From NCBI GenBank assembly GCA_030681795.1, contig JAUXRG010000090.1, positions 1-64,000 of the forward strand: DNA of 64,000 bases. The letters run 5' to 3'. The notes beneath the pieces are model-generated. The model was not told the origin of the DNA, ran no database searches, and was given only the letters and a program-made list of their open reading frames with translations. This stretch comes from Rubrivivax sp. Lineage in GTDB: Bacteria; Pseudomonadota; Gammaproteobacteria; Burkholderiales; Burkholderiaceae_C. The stretch's first letter is position 1, and every line of letters begins with the position of its first letter. The position numbers were made by a program, and so were the translations under genes. This document shows positions 50,198-59,745 of the stretch, in pieces.

Positions 50198-53125
50198 TCA
50201 GAACTTGTAGCTCATCATCAGGCGCGTCGTGCGGGGATCGCCACGCGTGCTGTTGGGCTTGCCCAGGTTGGGGTTGTCGCCGCCCACCTCGTTTACCGGG
50301 TTGCCCGGGCCGCCACCCCAGTCATCGAAGCCGCCGTAGTTGGTGGTGTCGAAGACGTTGAGCACGTCGGCACGCACGGTGATCTTCTGGCCGAAGAAGT
50401 CGAACTCCTTGCCGACGCCCACGTCCACCTGCTTGAAGCTCGGCGCGTCGCCCTTGACATAGATGCACTTGTCCCAACCGGCGGCGCAGCTGGTGATGCG
50501 CCGCGGCAGGCCGTCGTCCCAGGTCAGTTTGGCCGACGCCGTCAGGCCCCAGGGCAGCAGCGTATCGGCCATGCCGGCGGCCACCACGCGGTGCTTGGCC
50601 ACCAGCGTGCTGGTGTTGAAGCCGCGCACGCCCGGACGCCCGTAGGTCCAGTCGAAGTTGTCGTTGTTCCACTCCTTGTGGGTGGTCTTGGCGTCGCTCA
50701 GCGTGTAGGCCACGGTGGCTGTCCAGCCCGTGCTGCGCGTATAGGGCTTGTTGGCCGAGACAAACAGCGAGTCGGTCTTGGTCTCGCCGACGAAGTCACC
50801 CAGGATCAGCGTGCCGTAGCCGTTCGGCCCGCCCCACAGTGGATCGATCGGGCTTTGCGTGGCGTAGCCGCCGTTGGCGTCGCGGTTGCCGCCGAACCAG
50901 ATGAACTGGTTCTTGGCTTCCACGTGGCTGTAGGTGACTTCGGCGTTCCAGGCGCCCAGTGCCTGCCGGAAGCCCAGCGAAAGCTGGTCGGCATAAGGCA
51001 TCTTGAAGTCGTTGCGGATGAGCCAGATCTCGCCGCCGGCCTGCGCGTTCTTCTGCTGCTCGTCGATGGCGTGATTGGCCATGGTGCGGCTGTAGCTGCG
51101 GCCAAAACCACCGAAGAGCACCGAGGCACGGTCGCCGAACAGGTCGTACGACGCACCCACACGCGGCGCGATCGCGTTCTTGTAGGTCTTGCGTGAATTG
51201 CCCGTGCTGATGTAGTCGTCAATATTGACGCCGCCCTTGGCCAGCGACTGCGCATAGGTCTGCCCCGCCGGCGGCGTGATGCCCCAGCGCGGCACGTCCA
51301 GCGCCTTGAGCGCGGCCACGCGGTCTGCCGGTGTGACGTAGTCGTTGTTGAGCATGTTGCTCTCGAGATCCCAGCGCACGCCCAGGTTCACTTCCAGTTG
51401 CCGGGTGAGCGCCCAGTCGTCCTGGATATAGACGCCAAACTGGTTGTTCTTGTAGTTGGTGCCGGCCGCCGGGATGGCCTTGTCGATCTTGCACTGATCG
51501 CTGTTGAGGCCGCCGTTGGTGACGTTGGTGCCGGTGCACAGCCCGGCGCTGTAGTAGGGCAGGCCGGTGGTGGTGTCGAGCAGGGTCTCGACCACATCGA
51601 CACTGCGCGACGTGCCCGTGAGGTCGTACTCCATGGCCTTGAACTTGGCACCGCCCTTGAACACGTGGCCCTTCAGTCCGGTGTAGGTCAGGTCTTCAGC
51701 CAGGTAGCTGCCCTTCTGCGCGCGCTTCTGGGCGTCGGGCGAGCCACCGTCCCAGGCGACGTCCCCGGAGTTGCTCAGCAGTTGCGGGCTGGCGTTGGCC
51801 ACCTTGTACTTGAGCTGGGGTGTCGTGGCGGCCGAGTGCGGGTTCCACTTGTAGTCCTCGTAGCCGACACGGGCCTCACTCAGCCACGAGCCCAGCGTCC
51901 ACTCGTGCCTGACGTCGAAGCGCGTGTCGTCGTTGCTGCGGTTCTTGTCGTTGCCGGGCATGCTCAGGTCGGTACTCTCGGGCAGCTTGTCGTCCTCGCG
52001 GCGCACGCGCAGGCTCACGCTCAGGCGCTGGTCCTCGCCCAGTTGGGCATCGACCTTGCCGAAGAGCAGGTGCTCGGTGAACTTGTTGACCTGGCTGCCC
52101 GCGGCGGCGGCGATGCCCGGCACCAGGCCCGCGCCCGCGGGCAGCTTCTCGAGGTTGCGCGGAACGAACTGGCGCGAGTTCTCGATCTGCTTGCCGTCGT
52201 AGGCAAAGAAGAAGTGCACCTGGTCGCGCACGATGGGGCCACCCATGTTGAAGCCGTACTGGTACTGCGACGACGGCGGCAGCGGCACGCCAGCGGCTTC
52301 GCGCTCCTTTTCGAACACCGTCTTGCTGCGCCAGTTGGTGCCCGTGCGGTCGACATAGGCCTCGCCGTGGAGCTGATTGCCGCCCGAGCGCGTGATGGCG
52401 GTGATGGCGGCGCTGCTGACCTGGTCGAATTCGGCCTTGTAGTTCTGCGTCAGCACCTTGTATTCGGCGATGGCCGATTGCGGGAAGGGGTTGCCTCGCG
52501 AATCGGACTGCCCGGCCACGCCACCGCGCAGGATATTGTTCTTCTGGCCCACGCCGTCGATGAAGACGTTGACGTTGTCGAAGTTCTGCGCCCCCGACTG
52601 GATGCTCGCGTTGCCATTGGACGCGGTCGAGAACACCACGCCCGGGGCCAGGTCGGCCGAGCTCAGGAAGTTGCGAGAGACCTGCGGCAGCGCCTCGATC
52701 AACCGGCGCGACACATTGGTGCCGACCTCGGAGCTGCGCACGTCCTGGCGCTGCGCCGCGCCGATGATGATGATCTGCTGCGCCGCGGCAAGCGTCAGGT
52801 CCACCGCCGCGGTCTCCCCCACCTGCAGGGTGATGACCTGCGTCTTGCCGCTGCCCGACGGGCCCGTCACACGGACCTCATAGAGACCCGGCGCCAGGCC
52901 GGTCAGCACGTAGCTGCCGTCGGCCAGCGTCGCCGTGCGGTAGGTGTTGCCGTTGGCCTGGTTGACGGCCGTCACGGTGGTGCCCGCCTGCACGGCCACG
53001 CCGCCCACCGTGATCTGGCCCTTGACGGTGGACGTACTCAGTTGCGCATGCGCGCTGCCGGCCAGTGCCAGCACCACGGCCGTGGCCAGCGCGTGGCGGC
53101 GGAAGTGAAAGTGAGTTCGTTCCAT
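50198..53125 (-). CDS. Oar-like TonB-dependent receptor
   Basis: This outer-membrane receptor probably imports glucan oligosaccharides with TonB-ExbBD energy. The 975-residue product has a signal peptide ending in GSAHAQ, then an N-terminal carboxypeptidase-regulatory-like domain (VKGQITVGGVAVQAGTTVTA, about residues 25-105). A plug domain follows (RRLIEALPQVSRNFLSSADLAPGV, NVFIDGVGQKNNILRGG). The large barrel starts around AEYKVLTQNYKAEFDQVSSA and ends TRLMMSYKF with a C-terminal Phe. The ATG at 53125 has GGAG 6 bases before it; the ATG at 53137 does not. No separate SusD partner is present. It is 57 bases from the LacI gene and on the same strand. Confidence 0.9.
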   Translation of the reverse strand: MERTHFHFRRHALATAVVLALAGSAHAQLSTSTVKGQITVGGVAVQAGTTVTAVNQANGNTYRTATLADGSYVLTGLAPGLYEVRVTGPSGSGKTQVITLQVGETAAVDLTLAAAQQIIIIGAAQRQDVRSSEVGTNVSRRLIEALPQVSRNFLSSADLAPGVVFSTASNGNASIQSGAQNFDNVNVFIDGVGQKNNILRGGVAGQSDSRGNPFPQSAIAEYKVLTQNYKAEFDQVSSAAITAITRSGGNQLHGEAYVDRTGTNWRSKTVFEKEREAAGVPLPPSSQYQYGFNMGGPIVRDQVHFFFAYDGKQIENSRQFVPRNLEKLPAGAGLVPGIAAAAGSQVNKFTEHLLFGKVDAQLGEDQRLSVSLRVRREDDKLPESTDLSMPGNDKNRSNDDTRFDVRHEWTLGSWLSEARVGYEDYKWNPHSAATTPQLKYKVANASPQLLSNSGDVAWDGGSPDAQKRAQKGSYLAEDLTYTGLKGHVFKGGAKFKAMEYDLTGTSRSVDVVETLLDTTTGLPYYSAGLCTGTNVTNGGLNSDQCKIDKAIPAAGTNYKNNQFGVYIQDDWALTRQLEVNLGVRWDLESNMLNNDYVTPADRVAALKALDVPRWGITPPAGQTYAQSLAKGGVNIDDYISTGNSRKTYKNAIAPRVGASYDLFGDRASVLFGGFGRSYSRTMANHAIDEQQKNAQAGGEIWLIRNDFKMPYADQLSLGFRQALGAWNAEVTYSHVEAKNQFIWFGGNRDANGGYATQSPIDPLWGGPNGYGTLILGDFVGETKTDSLFVSANKPYTRSTGWTATVAYTLSDAKTTHKEWNNDNFDWTYGRPGVRGFNTSTLVAKHRVVAAGMADTLLPWGLTASAKLTWDDGLPRRITSCAAGWDKCIYVKGDAPSFKQVDVGVGKEFDFFGQKITVRADVLNVFDTTNYGGFDDWGGGPGNPVNEVGGDNPNLGKPNSTRGDPRTTRLMMSYKF

Positions 53126-53181
53126 GTCGATCTCCATGTCTCGTTTCAGGGGGGTGGGCTCTCGGGGAAACTGCCGGCGCT

Positions 53182-54213
53182 TCAGTGCGCGAGTGGCAGT
53201 GCGGGCGGTAGCGGCCGCGCCGGCGGACCGCTGCCGCAGGAACGGCGCACGACCAATTCAACTGGCATCACCGCTGTGTGGCCGGCGCTGGGCTGCGGTG
53301 CCTCGACCGCCTTGGCCAGGGCTTCGAGCGCGGCGGCGCCCAGCGCGGCGATAGGCACGCGGATCGTCGTCAGCGTTGGGGCCACGTAGCGGGCGATGGG
53401 GATATCGTCGAAGCCGGCCACGGCAACGTCCTCGGGCACGCGCAGACCGGCTTCGGCGAGTGCGGCCATGCAGCCGATGGCCATCATGTCGTTGCCCGCG
53501 AAGATGGCATCGGGCCGTGGCTTCATTTGCGCGATGCGCCGGGCGGCGGCCCGACCGGACTCTTCATTGAAGTCGCCCTCGAGCACAATTTCGCGCAGGC
53601 CTGGCTTGAGACCGGCACGGTAGCCGCGCAGCCGTTCCTGCGCCTCGTGGTTGCCTGGCGGGCCGGTGATGAAGGCGATGCGCTTGCGTCCCCCGGCGCC
53701 CAGGTGGCGCGTCATGGCCTGCGCGCCGCCGAAGTTGTCGACCACGAAGCGCGCATGGCCCGGCAGCTCAATGCCCGTGTTGACCAGCACCGCCGGCAGG
53801 CTGCCCGGCAGGTTGAGCGCGAGGAACTCGCCGTCGGCATGCGGCGACATCACCAGCAGACCATCGACGCGGCCATTCATCGCGCGCAGCGCCGCGGCGG
53901 CCTCGTCGGCATCACCGTGCGAGCTCGACACCAGCAGGTGCAGGCCGCGTGCGCGCGCGGCCTGGTCGATGCCCCGGATAAGCTCGGAAAAGTACTCGCC
54001 GTGCAAGTCGGGCAAGAGCGCGCCTATGGTGTCGGTGCGCCGGGTGATGAGGCTGCGCGCCGCCCCCGAGGGCGTGAAGCGCAGCACCTTCGCCGCCTCG
54101 AGGATGCGCCGCCTGGTTTCGGGCAGCACGTTACCGGCGTCGTTCATGGCACGCGACACGGTGGCCACCGAGACACCGGCGGCGCGAGCAACGTCTTTGA
54201 TGGTGGCTGGCAT
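53182..54213 (-). CDS. LacI-family transcriptional regulator of the glucan locus
   Basis: The 343-residue repressor has an N-terminal helix-turn-helix, TIKDVARAAGVSVATVSRAMND, and the hinge region FTPSGAARSLITRRTDTIG. A periplasmic-binding-protein-like effector domain follows, with AIFAGNDMMAIGCMAAL and DVAVAGFDDIPIARYVAPTLTTI. Two operator-like sites lie in its own upstream region and a third in front of the GH1 gene, so it probably represses itself and the locus. The inducer would be a glucan oligosaccharide or sophorose (inference). The ATG at 54213 is where family members start. Confidence 0.9.
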   Translation of the reverse strand: MPATIKDVARAAGVSVATVSRAMNDAGNVLPETRRRILEAAKVLRFTPSGAARSLITRRTDTIGALLPDLHGEYFSELIRGIDQAARARGLHLLVSSSHGDADEAAAALRAMNGRVDGLLVMSPHADGEFLALNLPGSLPAVLVNTGIELPGHARFVVDNFGGAQAMTRHLGAGGRKRIAFITGPPGNHEAQERLRGYRAGLKPGLREIVLEGDFNEESGRAAARRIAQMKPRPDAIFAGNDMMAIGCMAALAEAGLRVPEDVAVAGFDDIPIARYVAPTLTTIRVPIAALGAAALEALAKAVEAPQPSAGHTAVMPVELVVRRSCGSGPPARPLPPALPLAH

Positions 54214-54237
54214 TCTTGGGGCGGGCCGAAAGAACCG

Positions 54238-54255
54238 TCATGAAAAGGTTTACAT
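54238..54255 (-). promoter_or_regulatory. LacI-type operator 1 upstream of the regulator gene
   Basis: On the minus strand it reads ATGTAAACCTTTTCATGA, ending 25 bases before the regulator ATG. It matches the site before the GH1 gene at 16 of 18 positions. The shape is TGTAAAC-G/C-TTTTCA, like GalR/LacI operators. Confidence 0.65.
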
Positions 54256-54283
54256 GGATTGGACGCGACACTCCGCAAAATTC

Positions 54284-54301
54284 ATGTAATCGTTTTCACT
54301 T
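54284..54301 (+). promoter_or_regulatory. LacI-type operator 2 upstream of the regulator gene
   Basis: ATGTAATCGTTTTCACTT matches the common core TGTAAwCGTTTTCA, with weaker agreement at the right end. It lies 46 bases from operator 1 (start to start), in the opposite orientation and about four helical turns away. It is in the gap between the GH1 gene and the regulator. Confidence 0.55.
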
Positions 54302-54334
54302 ACCCCTCAAGACGGGCTGCGGCAAGCTCGTCGA

Positions 54335-55708
54335 TCAACCCGTGTGCGGCGCCGCAGGCGGCAGATCCAGGCTGGCGCCGTGGCGTGCGATGACCCCGGC
54401 GTAGTAGCGCGCGCTGGCCTTGGGTGTGCGCACCAGGGTCTGGAAGTCCACGTGCACCAGACCGAAGCGCTTGGAAAACCCGTGCGCCCACTCCAGGTTG
54501 TCGAGCAGGCTCCAGGCACAGTAGCCGCGCACGTCGGCACCCTGCGCGATGGCCTCGGCCACGGCGCCGATGTGGGTGCGCAGGTAGTGCACGCGCAGCG
54601 GGTCGTCGATGCGGCCGTCGATGGCCGCAGGCGGGTCGTAGAACGCAGCGCCGTTTTCTGTCACGTACAGCGGCAGCCCACCGTAGCGCTGGTGCAGCCA
54701 TAGCAGCGTTTCCGTCAGGCTGGCCGGGTGCAACTCCCAGGCCGTCTCGGTGTAGATCGCGCCCGCCTGGCGCACCGCGGCGGTCGGCACCGGCCAGACC
54801 GTGGCGTCGTGACGCACCACGCTGCGCGTGTAGTAGTTCAAGCCGATGAAGTCGATGGGCACTTTCAGTGCTTCGACCTCGTGCACCGGCCAATCAGGCC
54901 AGGCGTCGCCGAAGATCTCCTGCATTTCCTCGGGGTAGCTGCCGCGCAGTGCGGGGTCGAGATACTGGCGGTTCATGTAGGCATCGGCCAGTTCGCGCGC
55001 GTGGTGGTCGCTGGCGGTGGCGTGCGGGCCCAGGTGCTTGGGCTCGATGTTGACCACCAGGCCCACCTGGTGCTTGCCCACGGCGCGGTAGGCCGCCACC
55101 CCCGCGGCATGTGCGCGCAGCAGATGGTGCGCGGCGATGGCCGCCTCATGCGCGCTGCGGTGGCCGGGCGCCAGCACGCCGTGCATGTAGCCGCCGTCGG
55201 CCACCACCCAGGGCTCGTTGATCGTGGTCCACAGCGGGACGCGGTCGTCGAGCGCGCGGTAGACGGTGCTGGCGTAATCGGCGAACCAGTCCGCGATATC
55301 GGGGTTGAGCCAACCGCCGCGGTCGTCCAGGGCGGCGGGAAGGTCCCAGTGGTAGAGCGTGGCCATGGGCGTGATGCCCGCGCGCAGCAGCTCATCCACC
55401 AGGCGCTCGTAGAACCCGAGCCCGGCGGCATTGATGCGCCCGCGGCCTTCGGGCATCACGCGGCCCCAGGCGATGCTGAAGCGGTAGGCGCTGAGCCCGA
55501 GCTCGCGCATCAGGGCCACGTCTTCGCGCATGCGCTGGTAATGGCCGCAGGCGACGTCGCCCGTGTCGCCGCCCGTCACGCGCCCGGGCGTGCGAACGAA
55601 ACGGTGCCAGATGCTGGGCCCGGCGCCGTCGGCCAGCGGGGCCCCTTCGATCTGGTAGGCCGAGGTGGCACAGCCCCAGAGGAAGCCGGCTGGAAATGTG
55701 GAGTTCAT
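54335..55708 (-). CDS. GH1 beta-glucosidase
   Basis: A retaining beta-glucosidase of 457 residues without signal peptide, so cytoplasmic. The acid/base is Glu165 in TTINEPWV and the nucleophile Glu351 in LYVTENGAAF. The N-terminus FPAGFLWGCATSAYQIEG and C-terminal DVRGYCAWSLLDNLEW are family hallmarks. In this locus it probably splits disaccharides such as sophorose that the phosphorylase leaves, or other short beta-glucosides. It has its own promoter and operator just upstream and is the first gene of the locus. Confidence 0.93.
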   Translation of the reverse strand: MNSTFPAGFLWGCATSAYQIEGAPLADGAGPSIWHRFVRTPGRVTGGDTGDVACGHYQRMREDVALMRELGLSAYRFSIAWGRVMPEGRGRINAAGLGFYERLVDELLRAGITPMATLYHWDLPAALDDRGGWLNPDIADWFADYASTVYRALDDRVPLWTTINEPWVVADGGYMHGVLAPGHRSAHEAAIAAHHLLRAHAAGVAAYRAVGKHQVGLVVNIEPKHLGPHATASDHHARELADAYMNRQYLDPALRGSYPEEMQEIFGDAWPDWPVHEVEALKVPIDFIGLNYYTRSVVRHDATVWPVPTAAVRQAGAIYTETAWELHPASLTETLLWLHQRYGGLPLYVTENGAAFYDPPAAIDGRIDDPLRVHYLRTHIGAVAEAIAQGADVRGYCAWSLLDNLEWAHGFSKRFGLVHVDFQTLVRTPKASARYYAGVIARHGASLDLPPAAPHTG

Positions 55709-55751
55709 GCGCAGCGTAGACCGAGGTCGAACAAAGTGAGGAAGGGACTTT

Positions 55752-55769
55752 GTGTAAACGTTTTCATGA
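55752..55769 (+). promoter_or_regulatory. LacI-type operator 3 upstream of the GH1 gene
   Basis: GTGTAAACGTTTTCATGA is the best of three matching sites. It lies 44 bases before the GH1 ATG and touches the -10 element of the predicted promoter, so bound repressor would cover the transcription start. Confidence 0.7.
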
Positions 55770-55797
55770 CGCTATTCGGTGCCACCCGAGCTGTCAA
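55769..55797 (-). promoter_or_regulatory. Sigma-70 promoter of the GH1 gene
   Basis: On the minus strand a perfect -35 TTGACA (55797-55792) is followed after 17 bases by TAGCGT (55774-55769) as -10. The operator begins at the last base of the -10 box. The arrangement is that of a repressed sugar-catabolic promoter. Confidence 0.6.
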
Positions 55798-55843
55798 GCA
55801 AAGCGAGGGGGCTGGAACCGACCGGCGCGGGGTACTCGGCCCC

Positions 55844-56251
55844 TCAGGGCCAGAGCACCACGACCCACACCGCGGCGGCGGACAGCAGGCTGAGCATCAC
55901 GGCGGCACTGCCCAGGTCCTTCGCGCGGCCGAGCAACGCATGGTGCTCCGGCGAGACGGCGTCGGCCAGCGCCTCCACGGCCGAATTGACGAGTTCCACG
56001 ATCCACACCCCCACCACGCTGCCGGCCATGAGCAGGGCCTGCCATCGGCCCGGCGCGATGAAGGGCACCAGCGCCAGCAGGGGCACGCCCAGCGCCAGTT
56101 CCTGGCGAAAGGCGGCTTCGTGCCGGACTGCGGCGCGCAGCCCGGCCAGCGAATAGCGCATGGCGTTGAGCACGCGGCGCAGGCCGCCGCGGCTCTTGAA
56201 GGCGGAGTGCCCGGCGTCGCTCGCGGGCGGGGTCGGGGGTTCGATGGGCAT
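55844..56251 (-). CDS. dgkA: Diacylglycerol kinase
   Basis: DgkA is a small inner-membrane enzyme that phosphorylates diacylglycerol to phosphatidic acid with ATP. The 135-residue product has an amphipathic N-terminal part (RVLNAMRYSLAGLRAAVRHEAAFRQEL) and three membrane helices. The catalytic segment VELVNSAVEALADAVSPEHHALLGRAKDLGSAAV is well conserved. I chose the ATG at 56251; longer in-frame starts lack support. It lies back to back with the phosphoethanolamine transferase, whose reaction yields the diacylglycerol that DgkA recycles. Confidence 0.9.
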   Translation of the reverse strand: MPIEPPTPPASDAGHSAFKSRGGLRRVLNAMRYSLAGLRAAVRHEAAFRQELALGVPLLALVPFIAPGRWQALLMAGSVVGVWIVELVNSAVEALADAVSPEHHALLGRAKDLGSAAVMLSLLSAAAVWVVVLWP

Positions 56252-56397
56252 CTGGGAGGCGATGGCGCGCGCAGGCTGGCGGTGGCAGGTGGATCCCGGC
56301 CGCGACGGTATCACCGCCGCGGCGGCGCAGGCCGCGCGAGCCCGTGTTGCAGCCCGGCGTCGCACGGGGCCGACGGCCGGATGCGAAAATCACCCCG

Positions 56398-58044
56398 ATG
56401 TTTCGAGCCCGGGACCGCTTTGTCATCTACGCCAGCGTCGAGCAGGTGCTGTTCGCCGCCAGCCTGTTCTGGGCCCTGGCCGCCAACCGCCTGTTTCTCG
56501 CCGCGGCCCTCAAGGACCGCGCAATGACCGAGCCCCGCAGCTGGGGCTTCGCGCTGGCCCTGGGGGTGATGCTCATCACCCTGCACTACCTGCTGCTGGC
56601 GCCGCTGGCCACCCGCTGGACGGCCAAGCCGCTGCTCGCGCTGCTCATCGTGGCCACCGCCTTCGCGACCCACTTCATGCAGGCCTTCGGCGTCTATCTC
56701 GACCCCTCGATGCTGCGCAACGTCTTGCGCACCGACGTGGCCGAGGCGCGCGAGCTCTTCTCCTTCGGCCTGCTGCTGCACCTGCTGGCCTACGCCATGC
56801 TGCCCCTGGCCCTGCTGTGGCGCGTGCGCTTCGTGCATCGGCCCCTGGTGCGGGCCACGCTGGTGCGCCTGGGCACCGTGCTGCTGGCGTTGGGCATCTT
56901 CGTGGCCACGCTGCTGGCGGTGTTCCAGCCCTTCGCTTCGCTGACGCGCAACCACAGGGAGATGCGCTACCTCATCACGCCGGGCAACTACCTCTGGTCC
57001 GCGGGCAAAGTGCTGACTGAGCAGATGCGCGGCGCGGCCCAGCCTCGCCAGGCCATCGGGCTGGATGCGGCACCCGGCCCGGCCTTTGCCGCGCGAACGC
57101 GCCCGCTGCTGGTGGTGCTGGTAGTGGGCGAGACAGCCCGCTCGGCCAACTGGGGCTTGAACGGCTACGCGCGCCAGACCACGCCCGAGCTCGCCAGGTT
57201 GCCGGTGATCAATTTCCACGAAGTGACCAGTTGCGGCACCAATACCGAGGTCTCGCTGCCTTGCATGTTCGCCCCGGTGGGCCGGCGCGACTACGACGAG
57301 GCGAGCATCCGCGGCAGCGAATCGCTGCTGCACGTGCTGGCGCGCGCCGGCGTGGCCGTGCGCTGGAGCGACAACCAGTCGGGCTGCAAGGGCGTGTGCG
57401 CCGGGCTGCCGCAGGACGAACTCGTCAAGCTCGACCCGCCCGGCCTGTGCAGCGAAGGCCGCTGCCTGGACGAGGCCCTGCTCGTCGGCCTGGACGAACG
57501 CCTGGCCGCGGCCCGGGGCACGCAGTTCCTCGTATTGCACATGCTGGGCAACCACGGGCCGAGCTACTTTCGCCGCTACCCGCCGGCGTTCGCCCGCTTC
57601 AAGCCCGCCTGCGAGAAGGACGACCTGCAACTGTGCAGCCGCGAGGAGATCGTCAACGCCTACGACAACGCCCTGCTCTATACCGACCACGTGGTGGCCC
57701 GCCTGATCGGCAAGCTGCAGGGGGCTGCCGCGCGCGTGGACTCGGCCATGATCTACGTCTCGGACCACGGCGAATCGCTGGGCGAGAACAATCTGTACCT
57801 GCACGGCCTGCCCTACGCCATCGCGCCCGACGTGCAAAAGCGTGTGCCCATGGCGATGTGGTTCTCGCCAGGACTTCCCGAGGCCAACGGCCTGGATACG
57901 GCCTGCCTGCGCCACCGCGCCGAGCAGCCCGCCGCCCACGACCATCTGTTCCACACCGTGCTCGGCCTGCTGGACGTGAAGACCGCGCTCTACGAAGCCC
58001 CCTGGGATCTGGCCCGGGGCTGCCGCAAGGCCACCGCGCCATGA
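56398..58044 (+). CDS. Lipid A phosphoethanolamine transferase (EptA-like)
   Basis: This inner-membrane enzyme transfers phosphoethanolamine from phosphatidylethanolamine to lipid A, which lowers negative charge and polymyxin binding. The 548-residue product has five N-terminal membrane helices (to about residue 200) and a periplasmic sulfatase-fold domain. The fold shows VVGETARSANWGLNGY, the nucleophile region SCGTNTEVSLPCM (Thr283 between Cys279 and Cys289) and the metal site YVSDHGESLGE. Paired cysteines throughout the domain fit the usual disulfides. The ATG at 56398 is chosen over an in-frame GTG-type extension. Nearby dgkA supports the assignment. Confidence 0.9.
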   Translation: MFRARDRFVIYASVEQVLFAASLFWALAANRLFLAAALKDRAMTEPRSWGFALALGVMLITLHYLLLAPLATRWTAKPLLALLIVATAFATHFMQAFGVYLDPSMLRNVLRTDVAEARELFSFGLLLHLLAYAMLPLALLWRVRFVHRPLVRATLVRLGTVLLALGIFVATLLAVFQPFASLTRNHREMRYLITPGNYLWSAGKVLTEQMRGAAQPRQAIGLDAAPGPAFAARTRPLLVVLVVGETARSANWGLNGYARQTTPELARLPVINFHEVTSCGTNTEVSLPCMFAPVGRRDYDEASIRGSESLLHVLARAGVAVRWSDNQSGCKGVCAGLPQDELVKLDPPGLCSEGRCLDEALLVGLDERLAAARGTQFLVLHMLGNHGPSYFRRYPPAFARFKPACEKDDLQLCSREEIVNAYDNALLYTDHVVARLIGKLQGAAARVDSAMIYVSDHGESLGENNLYLHGLPYAIAPDVQKRVPMAMWFSPGLPEANGLDTACLRHRAEQPAAHDHLFHTVLGLLDVKTALYEAPWDLARGCRKATAP

Positions 58045-58088
58045 CGACGCCTGTTGTGCACGCGCCACCGCCCGCCTGAAGGCCCACC

Positions 58089-59450
<1,362 letters not shown>

Positions 59451-59495
59451 GCACCGGCGGCGGTGCGCGGCGGCGCTGCTTGTGCTTTGCTGATG

Positions 59496-59712
59496 CCCAG
59501 GCCGCTACCGTGGTGCGATGCCATGCTCATCGCCCAGCTGCTGGAAAACCTGGTCGACAACGCGCTCAAGTACAGCGCCGAGGATGGACCGGTGGAGATC
59601 CTGGCCCGGCCCGTCGGTGAACACCACGTGCTCGCAGTGCGCAACCGCGGGCCGGGTGGCCGAGCCGCGCCGCCTGCTCACCGAGCCGGGCGTGGGCTAC
59701 CGGCTGACCGAC
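59496..59712 (+). pseudogene. Scar of a deleted kdpDE two-component system
   Basis: One frame (about 59510-59660) encodes the ATP-binding N-box of a KdpD-like histidine kinase: DAMLIAQLLENLVDNALKYS then EILARPVGEHHVLAVRNRGPG. The next frame (59656-59712) encodes VAEPRRLLTEPGVGYRLTD, the C-terminal end of a KdpE-like response regulator. The two pieces lie in different frames and lack all other domains. They look like the fused ends left by a deletion from within kdpD to the end of kdpE. No kdpABC is present in the window. The rest of 59451-59745 contains nothing else recognisable. Confidence 0.7.
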
Positions 59713-59745
59713 AGCAACGGCTGGCACAGGCCAGGCAGCCCTGGG

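Noticed and set aside
53126..53181. A fourth LacI-type operator before the TonB receptor gene
   Set aside because: TGAAACGAGACATG shares only part of the core and lacks the central CGTTTTCA, so it was not called.
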